A stretch of 64,000 nucleotides of DNA. It comes from Parasalinivibrio latis. Lineage in GTDB: Bacteria > Pseudomonadota > Gammaproteobacteria > Enterobacterales > Vibrionaceae. The notes beneath the pieces are model-generated. The model ran no database searches and was not told the origin of the DNA. It saw only the letters and a program-made list of their open reading frames with translations. The translations under genes and the position numbers were made by a program. This document shows, piece after piece, positions 1 to 6,718 of this stretch (position 1 is its first letter; the number at the start of each line of letters is the position of its first letter). Location of the stretch: NCBI RefSeq assembly GCF_036825535.1, contig NZ_CP098812.1, forward strand, positions 310,001-374,000, read 5' to 3'.

Positions 1-115
1 GCTCCGGGTTATGGCTGAACATCCGCTGGTAGAAATGGGCGGTGAGCGCCGGACCGGTTTGCGCGATCAGGGGGGCTGTCGATTTAACAATGTCAATCGT
101 TGATGGGCTAAGCAT
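1..115 (-). CDS. hmp: Flavohemoglobin Hmp, N-terminal fragment (nitric oxide dioxygenase)
   Basis: Reading leftwards from an ATG at 115-113, the frame stays open to the window edge and gives 38 codons starting MLSPSTIDIVKST and continuing with TGPALTAHFYQRMFSHNPE. This is the start of the globin domain of bacterial flavohemoglobins; the run HFY-R-MF--NPE is characteristic. Hmp oxidises NO to nitrate in the cytoplasm using heme, FAD and NAD(P)H. The reductase part lies outside the window. It diverges from nsrR, its known repressor in other gammaproteobacteria, and two NsrR-like boxes sit between the two genes. Too short for homology tracks, but the identity is supported by both motif and context. 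Confidence 0.85.
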   Translation of the reverse strand, partial: MLSPSTIDIVKSTAPLIAQTGPALTAHFYQRMFSHNPE

Positions 116-139
116 GACTTACTCTCTCAAATATTATTA

Positions 140-162
140 AAGTTGTATTTTTAATGCATCAA
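140..162. promoter_or_regulatory. Candidate NsrR operator 1
   Basis: Two 11-base half-sites around a single base: AAGTTGTATTT (140-150), T, TAATGCATCAA (152-162). Against the known NsrR pattern AAGATGYATTT-N-AAATRCATCTT the left half matches 10 of 11 and the right half 8 of 11. It lies between divergent hmp and nsrR, where autoregulation and hmp repression are expected. The match is seen in the sequence; binding is inferred. Confidence 0.65.
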
Positions 163-164
163 AT

Positions 165-187
165 AAGTTGTATCTGAAAGGTATCTT
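165..187. promoter_or_regulatory. Candidate NsrR operator 2
   Basis: A second copy of the same architecture starts two bases after the first: AAGTTGTATCT (165-175), G, AAAGGTATCTT (177-187). The right half matches the consensus at 9 of 11 positions and the left at 9 of 11. It ends 21 bases before the first possible nsrR start, so it could block transcription of nsrR itself. Confidence 0.6.
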
Positions 188-208
188 TTAGTCAACCAGA
201 GGACTAAA

Positions 209-655
209 ATGATTGCCATGCAACTGACCAGCTTTACTGATTATGGCCTTAGGGCCCTGATATATCTGGCCTTGTTACCGGAAGGGGAGCTCACCAGCAT
301 TACCCGGGTAACGGAGGTTTACGGTGTATCACGTAACCACATGGTAAAGATCATCCACCGCCTTGGGCAGGAAGGATTGATCTCCACACAGCGTGGAAAA
401 AATGGCGGGATTCGCCTGGGGAAACCCGCGAAGGATATTGTAGTGGGTGAAGTGATCCGCCTGCTTGAGCCAATGCAGCTGGTAGACTGCAGCCCTCATT
501 TTTGCCACATCTCACCCGGCTGTCGCCTCAAAGATGCACTACAGCGTGCAACTGAGGCATTTCTTGCCGAACTTGAACACATCACCCTTGCCGATCTTAT
601 TGAAGACAATTCACCCCTGCGTGAGTTGTTGATCCCCACCCAGACAGTGGCTTAA
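209..655 (+). CDS. nsrR: NO-sensing transcriptional repressor NsrR (Rrf2 family)
   Basis: Rrf2-family winged-helix regulator with an iron-sulfur cluster that is damaged by nitric oxide, releasing repression of hmp and related genes. The protein of 148 residues carries the family N-terminus MQLTSFTDYGLRALIY, a helix-turn-helix plus wing (about residues 28-72, with RGKNGGIRL), and the three cluster cysteines C94, C99 and C105 in VDC-FC-GC spacing. The upstream AGAGGA is well spaced for the ATG at 209, while homologs begin at the in-frame ATG at 218; either is possible. The gene diverges from hmp and is followed about 120 bases later by rnr, an order also known in enterobacteria. Confidence 0.95.
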   Translation: MIAMQLTSFTDYGLRALIYLALLPEGELTSITRVTEVYGVSRNHMVKIIHRLGQEGLISTQRGKNGGIRLGKPAKDIVVGEVIRLLEPMQLVDCSPHFCHISPGCRLKDALQRATEAFLAELEHITLADLIEDNSPLRELLIPTQTVA

Positions 656-777
656 CTCATTGACTTATATTTCGGTTTGGGAAAGCGCTAATTGGCAGCT
701 GATTTGCGAAGCTGCTCCGAATTTCTCGCGACTGACACGATATACTCATGGTGTCACGTCGCCATCAGGAACGACTT

Positions 778-3270
778 ATGTCACACGAAGATACTCAAGT
801 ATCCAATGATCCTTTTCAGGATCGCGAAGCAGAAAAATACGAAAACCCTATTGCCAGCCGCGAGCATATCCTTGAGATCATCAAGGGGCTTTCTGCACCG
901 GTAAGCCGGGATCAACTGTTTGAACTGTTAGGCCTTAATGGCGACGACCAATATGAAGGCCTGCGCCGCCGCCTGCGTGCCATGGAGCGTGATGGCCAGC
1001 TGATCTTTACCCGCCGCCAGTGCTACGCATTGCCAGAGCGCCTTGATCTTATCAAGGGCATGGTGATCGGCCACCGCGACGGTTTTGGTTTCCTGCGTCC
1101 GGAAGGAAAGGGCAGCAAGGAAGACCTTGTTTTGCCACCACACCAGATGAAAGGTGTGATGCACGGTGACTGCATTCTGGCCCAAGCTGCCGGCACAGAC
1201 CGCCGTGGCCGTCGCGAAGCACGTGTTGTCCGAGTACTGGAAGAGCGTACCGGCCAGATTGTCGGCCGTTATTTTGTCGAACAGGGCCAGGGCTTTGTTG
1301 TGCCGGATGACTCCCGTCTCGGCCAGGATATTGTTATCCCGAAAGATGCCCGCATGGGTGCCCGTATGGGTAATGTAGTGGTGGTTGAAATTTCCCAGCG
1401 CCCAACCCGCCAGTACCCACCGGTTGGTAAGATCGTGGAAGTGCTGGGCGAAAGCATGGCACCGGGCATGGAGACACAAATTGCTATCCGTACCCACAAC
1501 ATTCCGCTGGAATGGCCGCATACAGTTAAAAAGCAAATCAAGGATCTGACCGAAGAGGTGCCGGAAGACGCCAAAGCCGGCCGGGTTGACCTGCGTGAAC
1601 TGCCACTGGTAACCATCGACGGCGAAGATGCCCGTGACTTTGACGATGCGGTCTACTGTGAGAAGAAGAAATCTGGTGGCTGGCGTCTGTGGGTAGCCAT
1701 CGCAGACGTAAGTTATTACGTCCGTCCGGAGACTGCACTGGATCTGGAAGCGCATAACCGGGGGAACTCAGTGTACTTCCCGTCACAGGTTGTCCCTATG
1801 CTGCCGGAAGTGCTGTCGAACGGCCTGTGCTCGCTGAACCCTCAGGTAGACCGCCTGTGCATGGTGTGCGAAATGACCGTGTCGGCTGCAGGCCGCCTTT
1901 CAGGCTTCCGCCATTACGAAGCCGTGATGAACTCCCACGCCCGCCTGACCTACACCAAAGTTGCGCAGATCCTGGATGGTGATGAAGAGCTTCGCAGCCG
2001 TTATGGCAAGCTGGTACCGCATCTGGAAGAGCTCCACAACATGTACAACGTGCTGAAATCAGCCCGTGAACAGCGTGGTGCCATTGAATTTGAAACGGTG
2101 GAAACCAAGTTCATTTTCAACGCGGATCGTAAGATCGACCGTATTGTCCCGGCTGAACGCAACGTGGCGCACAAGATCATCGAAGAATGTATGATCCTGG
2201 CGAACATCGCCTCTGCACGCTTTGTTGAAAAAGCCAAAGAGCCGGCACTGTACCGCGTGCATGAATCCCCGGGCGAAGAACGCCTGGTTGGCTTCAAGGA
2301 TTTTCTGGGAGAGCTTGGCCTGTCACTGACCGGTGGCCTTGAACCGACGCCAACCGACTACGCTACACTGGCCCATGCCATTGCTGAGCGTCCGGACCGC
2401 GAACTTATTCAGACCATGCTGTTGCGCTCGATGAAGCAGGCAGTGTACCAGCCGGACAATATCGGCCACTTCGGCCTGGCTCTTGGCCAGTATGCCCACT
2501 TCACCTCGCCAATCCGCCGTTACCCGGATCTGCTGCTGCACCGTGCAATCAAGTACCTGCTGGCCAAGCAGGGGGGCAGCCTTAAGAACCGCTGGACGCC
2601 AACCGGAGGTTACCACTACAGCGTGGATGAGATGGACGGCCTTGGCGAACACTGCTCAATGACAGAGCGCCGTGCAGACGATGCCACCCGCGAAGTGTCT
2701 GACTGGCTCAAGTGTGAATACATGCAGGACCATGTCGGTGAAGTGATGGAGGGGACCATTGCCAACGTGACTGGCTTTGGCTTCTTTGTCCGCCTGAAAG
2801 AATTGCACATTGACGGCCTGGTGCATATCTCAAACCTGGACAACGACTACTACCGCTTCGATATGGTGGGCCAGCGTCTCATTGGTGAGAGCTCCGGAAG
2901 GGTGTTCCGTCTTGGCGATCAGGTCACAGTGAAGGTATCATCCGTCAACCTTGATGACCGCCAGATCGACTTTGAGCTGGTTGGCAGCAACCGCAAGCCT
3001 CGCCGTGCCGGTAAAACGGAAAAAGATCGCGCCAAGAAAGGCCGCGCTGAATCAGGCAAAAATGCCGAAAGCGCCCGTGAGCGTATGTCAGTAAGGCAAC
3101 AGCTCAAGCAGGGTCATATCCCGAAAGGAAAAGGGGATGACAGTGCAGGCAAGAAAGGCAAAAAAGGGAAGAAGAAACCGGCTAAGGGTAAGAAAAAGCC
3201 CGTAACAGGCGCGCCTGAAACTCAAAAACCTGCGGCGAAGAAAAAGCGCACAGGCAAGAAAAAGAAATAA
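778..3270 (+). CDS. rnr: Ribonuclease R (3'-5' exoribonuclease)
   Basis: Processive 3'-5' exoribonuclease of the RNase II/RNB family that degrades structured RNA, defective rRNA and tmRNA-tagged mRNA. From the chosen start (830 residues) the order is a winged-helix domain, cold-shock OB domains, the RNB catalytic domain with the acidic run DGEDARDFDDAV near residues 281-292, an S1 domain near 640-725 (GTIANVTGFGFFVRL) and a long lysine-rich tail. ATG 778 is preferred over the in-frame ATG at 748 because AGGA lies 10 bases upstream and homologs begin close to this point with the conserved DPFQDREAEKY. rlmB follows after 6 bases, so the two are co-transcribed. Confidence 0.97.
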   Translation: MSHEDTQVSNDPFQDREAEKYENPIASREHILEIIKGLSAPVSRDQLFELLGLNGDDQYEGLRRRLRAMERDGQLIFTRRQCYALPERLDLIKGMVIGHRDGFGFLRPEGKGSKEDLVLPPHQMKGVMHGDCILAQAAGTDRRGRREARVVRVLEERTGQIVGRYFVEQGQGFVVPDDSRLGQDIVIPKDARMGARMGNVVVVEISQRPTRQYPPVGKIVEVLGESMAPGMETQIAIRTHNIPLEWPHTVKKQIKDLTEEVPEDAKAGRVDLRELPLVTIDGEDARDFDDAVYCEKKKSGGWRLWVAIADVSYYVRPETALDLEAHNRGNSVYFPSQVVPMLPEVLSNGLCSLNPQVDRLCMVCEMTVSAAGRLSGFRHYEAVMNSHARLTYTKVAQILDGDEELRSRYGKLVPHLEELHNMYNVLKSAREQRGAIEFETVETKFIFNADRKIDRIVPAERNVAHKIIEECMILANIASARFVEKAKEPALYRVHESPGEERLVGFKDFLGELGLSLTGGLEPTPTDYATLAHAIAERPDRELIQTMLLRSMKQAVYQPDNIGHFGLALGQYAHFTSPIRRYPDLLLHRAIKYLLAKQGGSLKNRWTPTGGYHYSVDEMDGLGEHCSMTERRADDATREVSDWLKCEYMQDHVGEVMEGTIANVTGFGFFVRLKELHIDGLVHISNLDNDYYRFDMVGQRLIGESSGRVFRLGDQVTVKVSSVNLDDRQIDFELVGSNRKPRRAGKTEKDRAKKGRAESGKNAESARERMSVRQQLKQGHIPKGKGDDSAGKKGKKGKKKPAKGKKKPVTGAPETQKPAAKKKRTGKKKK

Positions 3271-3276
3271 CCGACT

Positions 3277-4011
3277 ATGAGTAATGAAATGATTTATGGC
3301 ATGCACGCGGTAAAAGCGGTGCTTGCCAACGACCCGTCGCGGTTTATCGAAGTCTATGTGCTGAAAGGCCGCCACGACGACAAGATGCTGGAAGTGCTGA
3401 ATGAAATCGTCAGCCTTGGCATCACAGTGCAGGAAATGCACCGCAAGGCGCTGGATGACAAAGCCAAGGGCGCGGTCCACCAGGGCGTGATTGCCCGAGT
3501 AAGACCGGGCAAGCAGTACAACGAAAACGACCTTGACCAAATCCTGAATGGCAAGGAAAACCCGTTGCTGCTGGTGCTGGACGGTGTGACCGACCCGCAC
3601 AACCTGGGTGCCTGTCTGCGTAATGCGGATGCAGCCGGTGTCTGCGCGATCATTGTACCGAAAGACAAGTCAGCCCAACTGAACGCAACAGCCAGCAAGG
3701 TTGCCTGCGGTGCGGCGGAAGTGGTACCGCTGGTACGTGTCACCAACCTGGCTCGCACCATGCGCGCGCTGCAGGAGCAGGGCGTCTGGTTTGTCGGTAC
3801 TGCCGGCGAAGCGACCCACAGCCTGTACGAAAGCAAGCTGACCGGCCCGCTGGCTATCGTGATGGGTGCGGAAGGTGACGGTATGCGCCGCCTGACCCGT
3901 GAAACCTGCGATGAGCTTATCAGCATCCCAATGGCAGGCAGTGTCTCCAGCCTGAACGTCTCAGTCGCGACAGGTATCTGCCTGTTTGAGGCCGTTCGCC
4001 AGCGCCGTTAA
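3277..4011 (+). CDS. rlmB: 23S rRNA (guanosine-2'-O-)-methyltransferase RlmB
   Basis: SpoU/TrmH-family enzyme that methylates the 2'-O of G2251 in 23S rRNA using S-adenosylmethionine. The 244-residue length equals the usual size. The N-terminal substrate-binding domain is followed by the knotted SPOUT domain: motif 1 with DGVTDPHNLGACLRNADAAG, motif 2 VMGAEGDGMRRL, and motif 3 IPMAGSVSSLNVSVATGI. The start codon lies 6 bases after the rnr stop with no convincing Shine-Dalgarno, suggesting translational coupling. A terminator follows. Confidence 0.97.
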   Translation: MSNEMIYGMHAVKAVLANDPSRFIEVYVLKGRHDDKMLEVLNEIVSLGITVQEMHRKALDDKAKGAVHQGVIARVRPGKQYNENDLDQILNGKENPLLLVLDGVTDPHNLGACLRNADAAGVCAIIVPKDKSAQLNATASKVACGAAEVVPLVRVTNLARTMRALQEQGVWFVGTAGEATHSLYESKLTGPLAIVMGAEGDGMRRLTRETCDELISIPMAGSVSSLNVSVATGICLFEAVRQRR

Positions 4012-4058
4012 TCCCGGCAGCAAAGCCTTTGTTCACATAGGTTTATGCAACTTCCCTG

Positions 4059-4085
4059 AACCCCGCATTCCTGCGGGGTTTTTTA
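4059..4085 (+). terminator. Rho-independent terminator of rnr-rlmB
   Basis: AACCCCGC, loop ATTCCT, GCGGGGTT, then a run of T. The GC-rich 8-bp stem and the T-tract form a classic intrinsic terminator 47 bases after the rlmB stop. Confidence 0.9.
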
Positions 4086-4108
4086 TTGTGACCGCAGCCC
4101 TATTTTGT

Positions 4109-4137
4109 TTGCTTATTGCGGCGCAATTCTGTACTAT
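4109..4137 (+). promoter_or_regulatory. Sigma-70 promoter of the rpsF operon
   Basis: TTGCTT (4109-4114), 17-base spacer, TACTAT (4132-4137). Transcription would start near 4144, leaving a leader of about 88 bases that contains the S6:S18 binding hairpin. Placed directly after the rlmB terminator. Confidence 0.6.
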
Positions 4138-4173
4138 TCCCGACCTTAATTCCCGGTCATACTTTCGTTCCTT

Positions 4174-4207
4174 GCTTCCGCCGGTTGACCGGGCCGAGCG
4201 TAGAAGC
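4174..4207 (+). ncRNA. S6:S18 ribosomal-protein leader RNA
   Basis: In the leader before rpsF, outer stem GCTTC (4174-4178) pairs with GAAGC (4203-4207) and inner stem CCGG (4181-4184) pairs with CCGG (4189-4192) closed by TTGA. An asymmetric internal loop on the 3' side contains GCCGA (4193-4197). This is the layout of the known autoregulatory leader in which the S6:S18 complex recognises a CCG in a bulge, mimicking its 16S rRNA site. Both proteins are encoded in the following operon. Structure seen by eye; feedback repression is inferred from the family. Confidence 0.7.
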
Positions 4208-4231
4208 TGATTAGTCCGTAAGGAGCAACTA

Positions 4232-4612
4232 ATGCGTCATTACGAAATCGTATTCATGGTGCACCCTGATCAGAGCGAGCAAGTTGCTGGCATGATCGAG
4301 CGTTACACTGGCTCTATCAAGGATTCTGGCGGTATGATCCACCGTCTGGAAGACTGGGGTCGTCGTCAGATGGCTTACCCAATCAACAAGCTGCACAAAG
4401 CACACTACGTTCTGATGAACGTTGAAGCTGAGCAAGCTGTGATTGATGAGCTGGAAACTGCTTTCCGTTTCAACGATGCAGTTATCCGTAACATGATCAT
4501 GCGCACCAAAGCTGCTATCACTGAGCCATCAGTGATGATGAAGGCGAAAGAAGAGCGTCAAAGCAAGCGTGAAGAGCGTGCTGAAGCTCAATCTGAAGAA
4601 GCTGCTGAGTAA
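4232..4612 (+). CDS. rpsF: 30S ribosomal protein S6
   Basis: S6 of the small subunit platform, which binds 16S rRNA as a heterodimer with S18. The 126-residue protein begins MRHYEIVFMVHPDQSEQV and has the family core RLEDWGRRQMAYPINKLHKA. The C-terminus is a charged, glutamate-ending tail (AQSEEAAE), the kind of end that RimK extends with glutamates in E. coli. AAGGAG lies 6 bases before the ATG. First gene of rpsF-priB-rpsR-rplI. Confidence 0.98.
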   Translation: MRHYEIVFMVHPDQSEQVAGMIERYTGSIKDSGGMIHRLEDWGRRQMAYPINKLHKAHYVLMNVEAEQAVIDELETAFRFNDAVIRNMIMRTKAAITEPSVMMKAKEERQSKREERAEAQSEEAAE

Positions 4613-4620
4613 TTAACTCA

Positions 4621-4923
4621 ATGACCAACCGGATGGAGCTGTCCGGCGTTATCGCCAAAGGCCCTGTTCGAACCCAAAGCCCAGCGGGCATACCACATTG
4701 CCACTTTGTCCTGGAACATCGCTCAATGCAGCAGGAAGCCGGACTCGAACGACAGGTCTACTGTCGGATCCAGGTGGTAGTGAGCGGGGAAAGGTCAAAT
4801 GCCGCAACTTTAGATTTATCGCCAGGCTGCAATACCAGAGTAAGCGGTTTTGTCGCTTACCAAACCGGCCGGAATGGCCTGGGAAAACTGGTACTGCATG
4901 CTGACGAAATCAATCAAATTTAG
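4621..4923 (+). CDS. priB: Primosomal replication protein PriB
   Basis: Dimeric OB-fold single-strand DNA-binding protein that stabilises PriA at stalled forks and helps load DnaB. The 100 residues match PriB in length and pattern: MTNR at the start, SPAGIPHCHFVLEHRS in the first half, and GLGKLVLHADEI at the end. It sits between rpsF and rpsR, the position usual in gammaproteobacteria. Only 8 bases separate it from the rpsF stop and no strong ribosome-binding site is seen, so its translation probably depends on coupling to rpsF. Its partner helicase gene dnaB lies 1.8 kb downstream. Confidence 0.96.
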   Translation: MTNRMELSGVIAKGPVRTQSPAGIPHCHFVLEHRSMQQEAGLERQVYCRIQVVVSGERSNAATLDLSPGCNTRVSGFVAYQTGRNGLGKLVLHADEINQI

Positions 4924-4939
4924 ATCAGGAGATTAGCCC

Positions 4940-5167
4940 ATGGCACGTTTCTTCCGTCGTCGCAAGTTCTGCCGTTTCACTGCAGAAGGCGTAACTGAAA
5001 TCGACTACAAAGATGTAGCAACTCTGAAAAACTACATCACTGAAGCTGGTAAAATCGTACCTAGCCGTATCACTGGTACTCGTGCTAAGTATCAGCGTCA
5101 GCTGGCGCGCGCTATCAAGCGTTCACGCTACCTGGCTCTGCTGCCTTACACTGACAAGCACCAGTAA
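4940..5167 (+). CDS. rpsR: 30S ribosomal protein S18
   Basis: S18 of the 30S subunit, partner of S6. The 75-residue product starts MARFFRRRKFCRFTAEGVTEIDYKD and ends with the basic stretch RAIKRSRYLALLPYTDKHQ, as in other gammaproteobacteria. AGGAGA precedes the ATG by 9 bases. With S6 it would bind the operon leader and repress its own synthesis. Confidence 0.98.
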   Translation: MARFFRRRKFCRFTAEGVTEIDYKDVATLKNYITEAGKIVPSRITGTRAKYQRQLARAIKRSRYLALLPYTDKHQ

Positions 5168-5195
5168 TCACCACTGAGTTAGAGAGGATTAATCC

Positions 5196-5645
5196 ATGCA
5201 AGTAATTCTGCTTGATAAAATCGCTAACCTGGGTGGTCTTGGCGATCAGGTTGCAGTTAAATCTGGCTACGCTCGTAACTTCCTTATCCCACAGGGCAAG
5301 GCTGTTATGGCAACTAAAGCTAACGTTGAGTTTTTCGAAGCTCGCCGTGCAGAGCTGGAAGCTAAAGTAGCTGAAGCTCTGGAAGCTGCAAAAGTACGCG
5401 CTAACGCTGTTGAAGCTCTGGAAGGCGTAGAAATCGCTTCTAAAGCTGGTGACGAAGGCAAGCTGTTCGGTTCTATCGGTACTCGCGACATCGCCGATGC
5501 AATCACTGCTGCTGGCGTTGAAGTGAAGAAGAGCGAAGTTCGTCTGCCAGAAGGTGCTCTGCGCACTACTGGTGAGTTCGAAGTTAGCATCCAGCTTCAC
5601 TCAGAAGTATTCGCTACTGCGAAAATCGTTGTTGTTGCTGAGTAA
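5196..5645 (+). CDS. rplI: 50S ribosomal protein L9
   Basis: L9 binds domain V of 23S rRNA and projects from the base of the L1 stalk; it helps reading-frame maintenance. The 149-residue protein has the conserved N-terminal fold MQVILLDKIANLGGLGDQV with GYARNFLIPQGKA, a long central alanine/glutamate-rich helix (about residues 40-75), and a C-terminal globular domain with GKLFGSIGTRDIADAI. AGAGAGGA precedes the start. Last gene of the operon; the terminator follows 20 bases later. Confidence 0.98.
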   Translation: MQVILLDKIANLGGLGDQVAVKSGYARNFLIPQGKAVMATKANVEFFEARRAELEAKVAEALEAAKVRANAVEALEGVEIASKAGDEGKLFGSIGTRDIADAITAAGVEVKKSEVRLPEGALRTTGEFEVSIQLHSEVFATAKIVVVAE

Positions 5646-5665
5646 TCTGCATCACAACCCAAAAG

Positions 5666-5690
5666 AACCAGCCTCCGGGCTGGTTTTTTT
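5666..5690 (+). terminator. Rho-independent terminator of the rpsF operon
   Basis: AACCAGCC, loop TCCG, GGCTGGTT, followed by TTTTT. Starts 20 bases after the rplI stop. Confidence 0.92.
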
Positions 5691-5760
5691 GTATCTGGAA
5701 AACGGAAAAGACGAACCTGGGAAGAGAAGGTCCTGGAAATCAGGATGCAAGCAAAATCTT

Positions 5761-5802
5761 CAGAACCCAGAACCCAGAACCCAGAACCTAGGATCTAGGA
5801 TC
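5761..5802. repeat. Tandem heptanucleotide array (4 x CAGAACC, 2 x TAGGATC)
   Basis: Six perfect 7-base units in register: CAGAACC four times (5761-5788) and TAGGATC twice (5789-5802), followed by a diverged TAAAACT. The last unit runs into the stop codon of the leftward DUF481 gene (5804-5802). The two unit types are related, both containing an AG(G/A)A core, which suggests expansion and divergence by slippage. Similar short heptamer-like intergenic arrays are familiar from Vibrionaceae genomes; function is unknown. Confidence 0.85.
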
Positions 5803-6554
5803 TAAAACTTATACAGCAAATTCACCGTCATGACTGAATCCCGGTTTTTAAGCCCTGGAGGCACTTCAATACTGTAGTTCTGGGTATTGCTGATTTTTAC
5901 CGCCAGGGTGTCAGTGATACTGGCAGTCAGGCTGGTATCTGCTTCAATGGTTGAATTACTCTTCCCGGCAATGCCGGTCAGGGTAAGGTCGAATGTCACG
6001 TTCTTGCGCGGGCGCCATTCTATGTTCATCTGGCCACGGACGATGATCTCGTCCACATCGTAAGGCAGGATTTTGTCGTCACTGTCTATTTCATCCAGGT
6101 TTGGCCGTTGCCTGCGGTAACCGGGGCCCAGTTCAAGGGTGAGCTGCAGGTGCCGTCTGCGTATTGCCTGGTAACCCAAACCTGTCGCAATAACCACATC
6201 GGAAAAATAAGGCCCGTACCTGTCATCTACGTAGCTGCCACTGGCAAGCACATAACGCTTTTCATCGTACTTGTAGTTGCTTTGGGCATTGAGCTGGAAT
6301 TTCCGCTTGTCTTCCTTGCCGTCTTTTTCCGCCAGCAGGTATTTTGACTCGGCAGTATTTTTAATCCGGCCTTTTGTATAGCTGGCAGCCATACGCGTGT
6401 TAAACGCAGAGGAGTCGGAGTTACCGGAAAGGGACTGGTAGCCGAGTTCTATCTCGGTCAGCCAGGGTGATGGTTCGCTCTCCGAAGCCAGTGACAAGCC
6501 GGGAAAAAACAACGGAAACAGCAGAAAATAGCGGTACGACAAGCAGGGTCTCAC
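5802..6554 (-). CDS. DUF481 outer-membrane beta-barrel protein (YdiY-like)
   Basis: The 250-residue product begins with a signal peptide (a hydrophobic run to about residue 22, then ALA-SER at the likely cleavage site), followed by alternating-polarity strands typical of a barrel: GYQSLSGNSDSSAFNTRMAASY, ASGSYVDDRYGPYFSDVVIATGLGY and others. It ends in phenylalanine (NLLYKF), the outer-membrane barrel signal read by BamA. The pattern matches the DUF481/YdiY family of salt-induced outer-membrane proteins, whose cargo is unknown. The start codon used here is GTG; an in-frame TTG four codons further is an alternative. It converges on the rpsF operon and diverges from dnaB. Confidence 0.8.
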   Translation of the reverse strand: MRPCLSYRYFLLFPLFFPGLSLASESEPSPWLTEIELGYQSLSGNSDSSAFNTRMAASYTKGRIKNTAESKYLLAEKDGKEDKRKFQLNAQSNYKYDEKRYVLASGSYVDDRYGPYFSDVVIATGLGYQAIRRRHLQLTLELGPGYRRQRPNLDEIDSDDKILPYDVDEIIVRGQMNIEWRPRKNVTFDLTLTGIAGKSNSTIEADTSLTASITDTLAVKISNTQNYSIEVPPGLKNRDSVMTVNLLYKF

Positions 6555-6718
6555 TGGCGGTTATCTCGGATTCGCGGCATAGTTTACCTACAGCTGTTTG
6601 CTTTTACGTCATGATTTCGTTAACTGCAGCGAGAATCTAAGCATCTGCGTCACAGTAACGTTATAATGACCGGCTGAAACACACGTGACGCCAGAGAGAG
6701 TGAGGGCGAAAGAACACA

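Noticed and set aside
928..1755. Long minus-strand open frame (275 codons) inside rnr
   Set aside because: It is antisense to the conserved RNB region, has no recognisable domain, and arises from codon bias of the real gene.
5761..5802. Heptamer array as a CRISPR or attachment site
   Set aside because: Units are 7 bases with no spacers, no cas genes, and no integrase or tRNA nearby.
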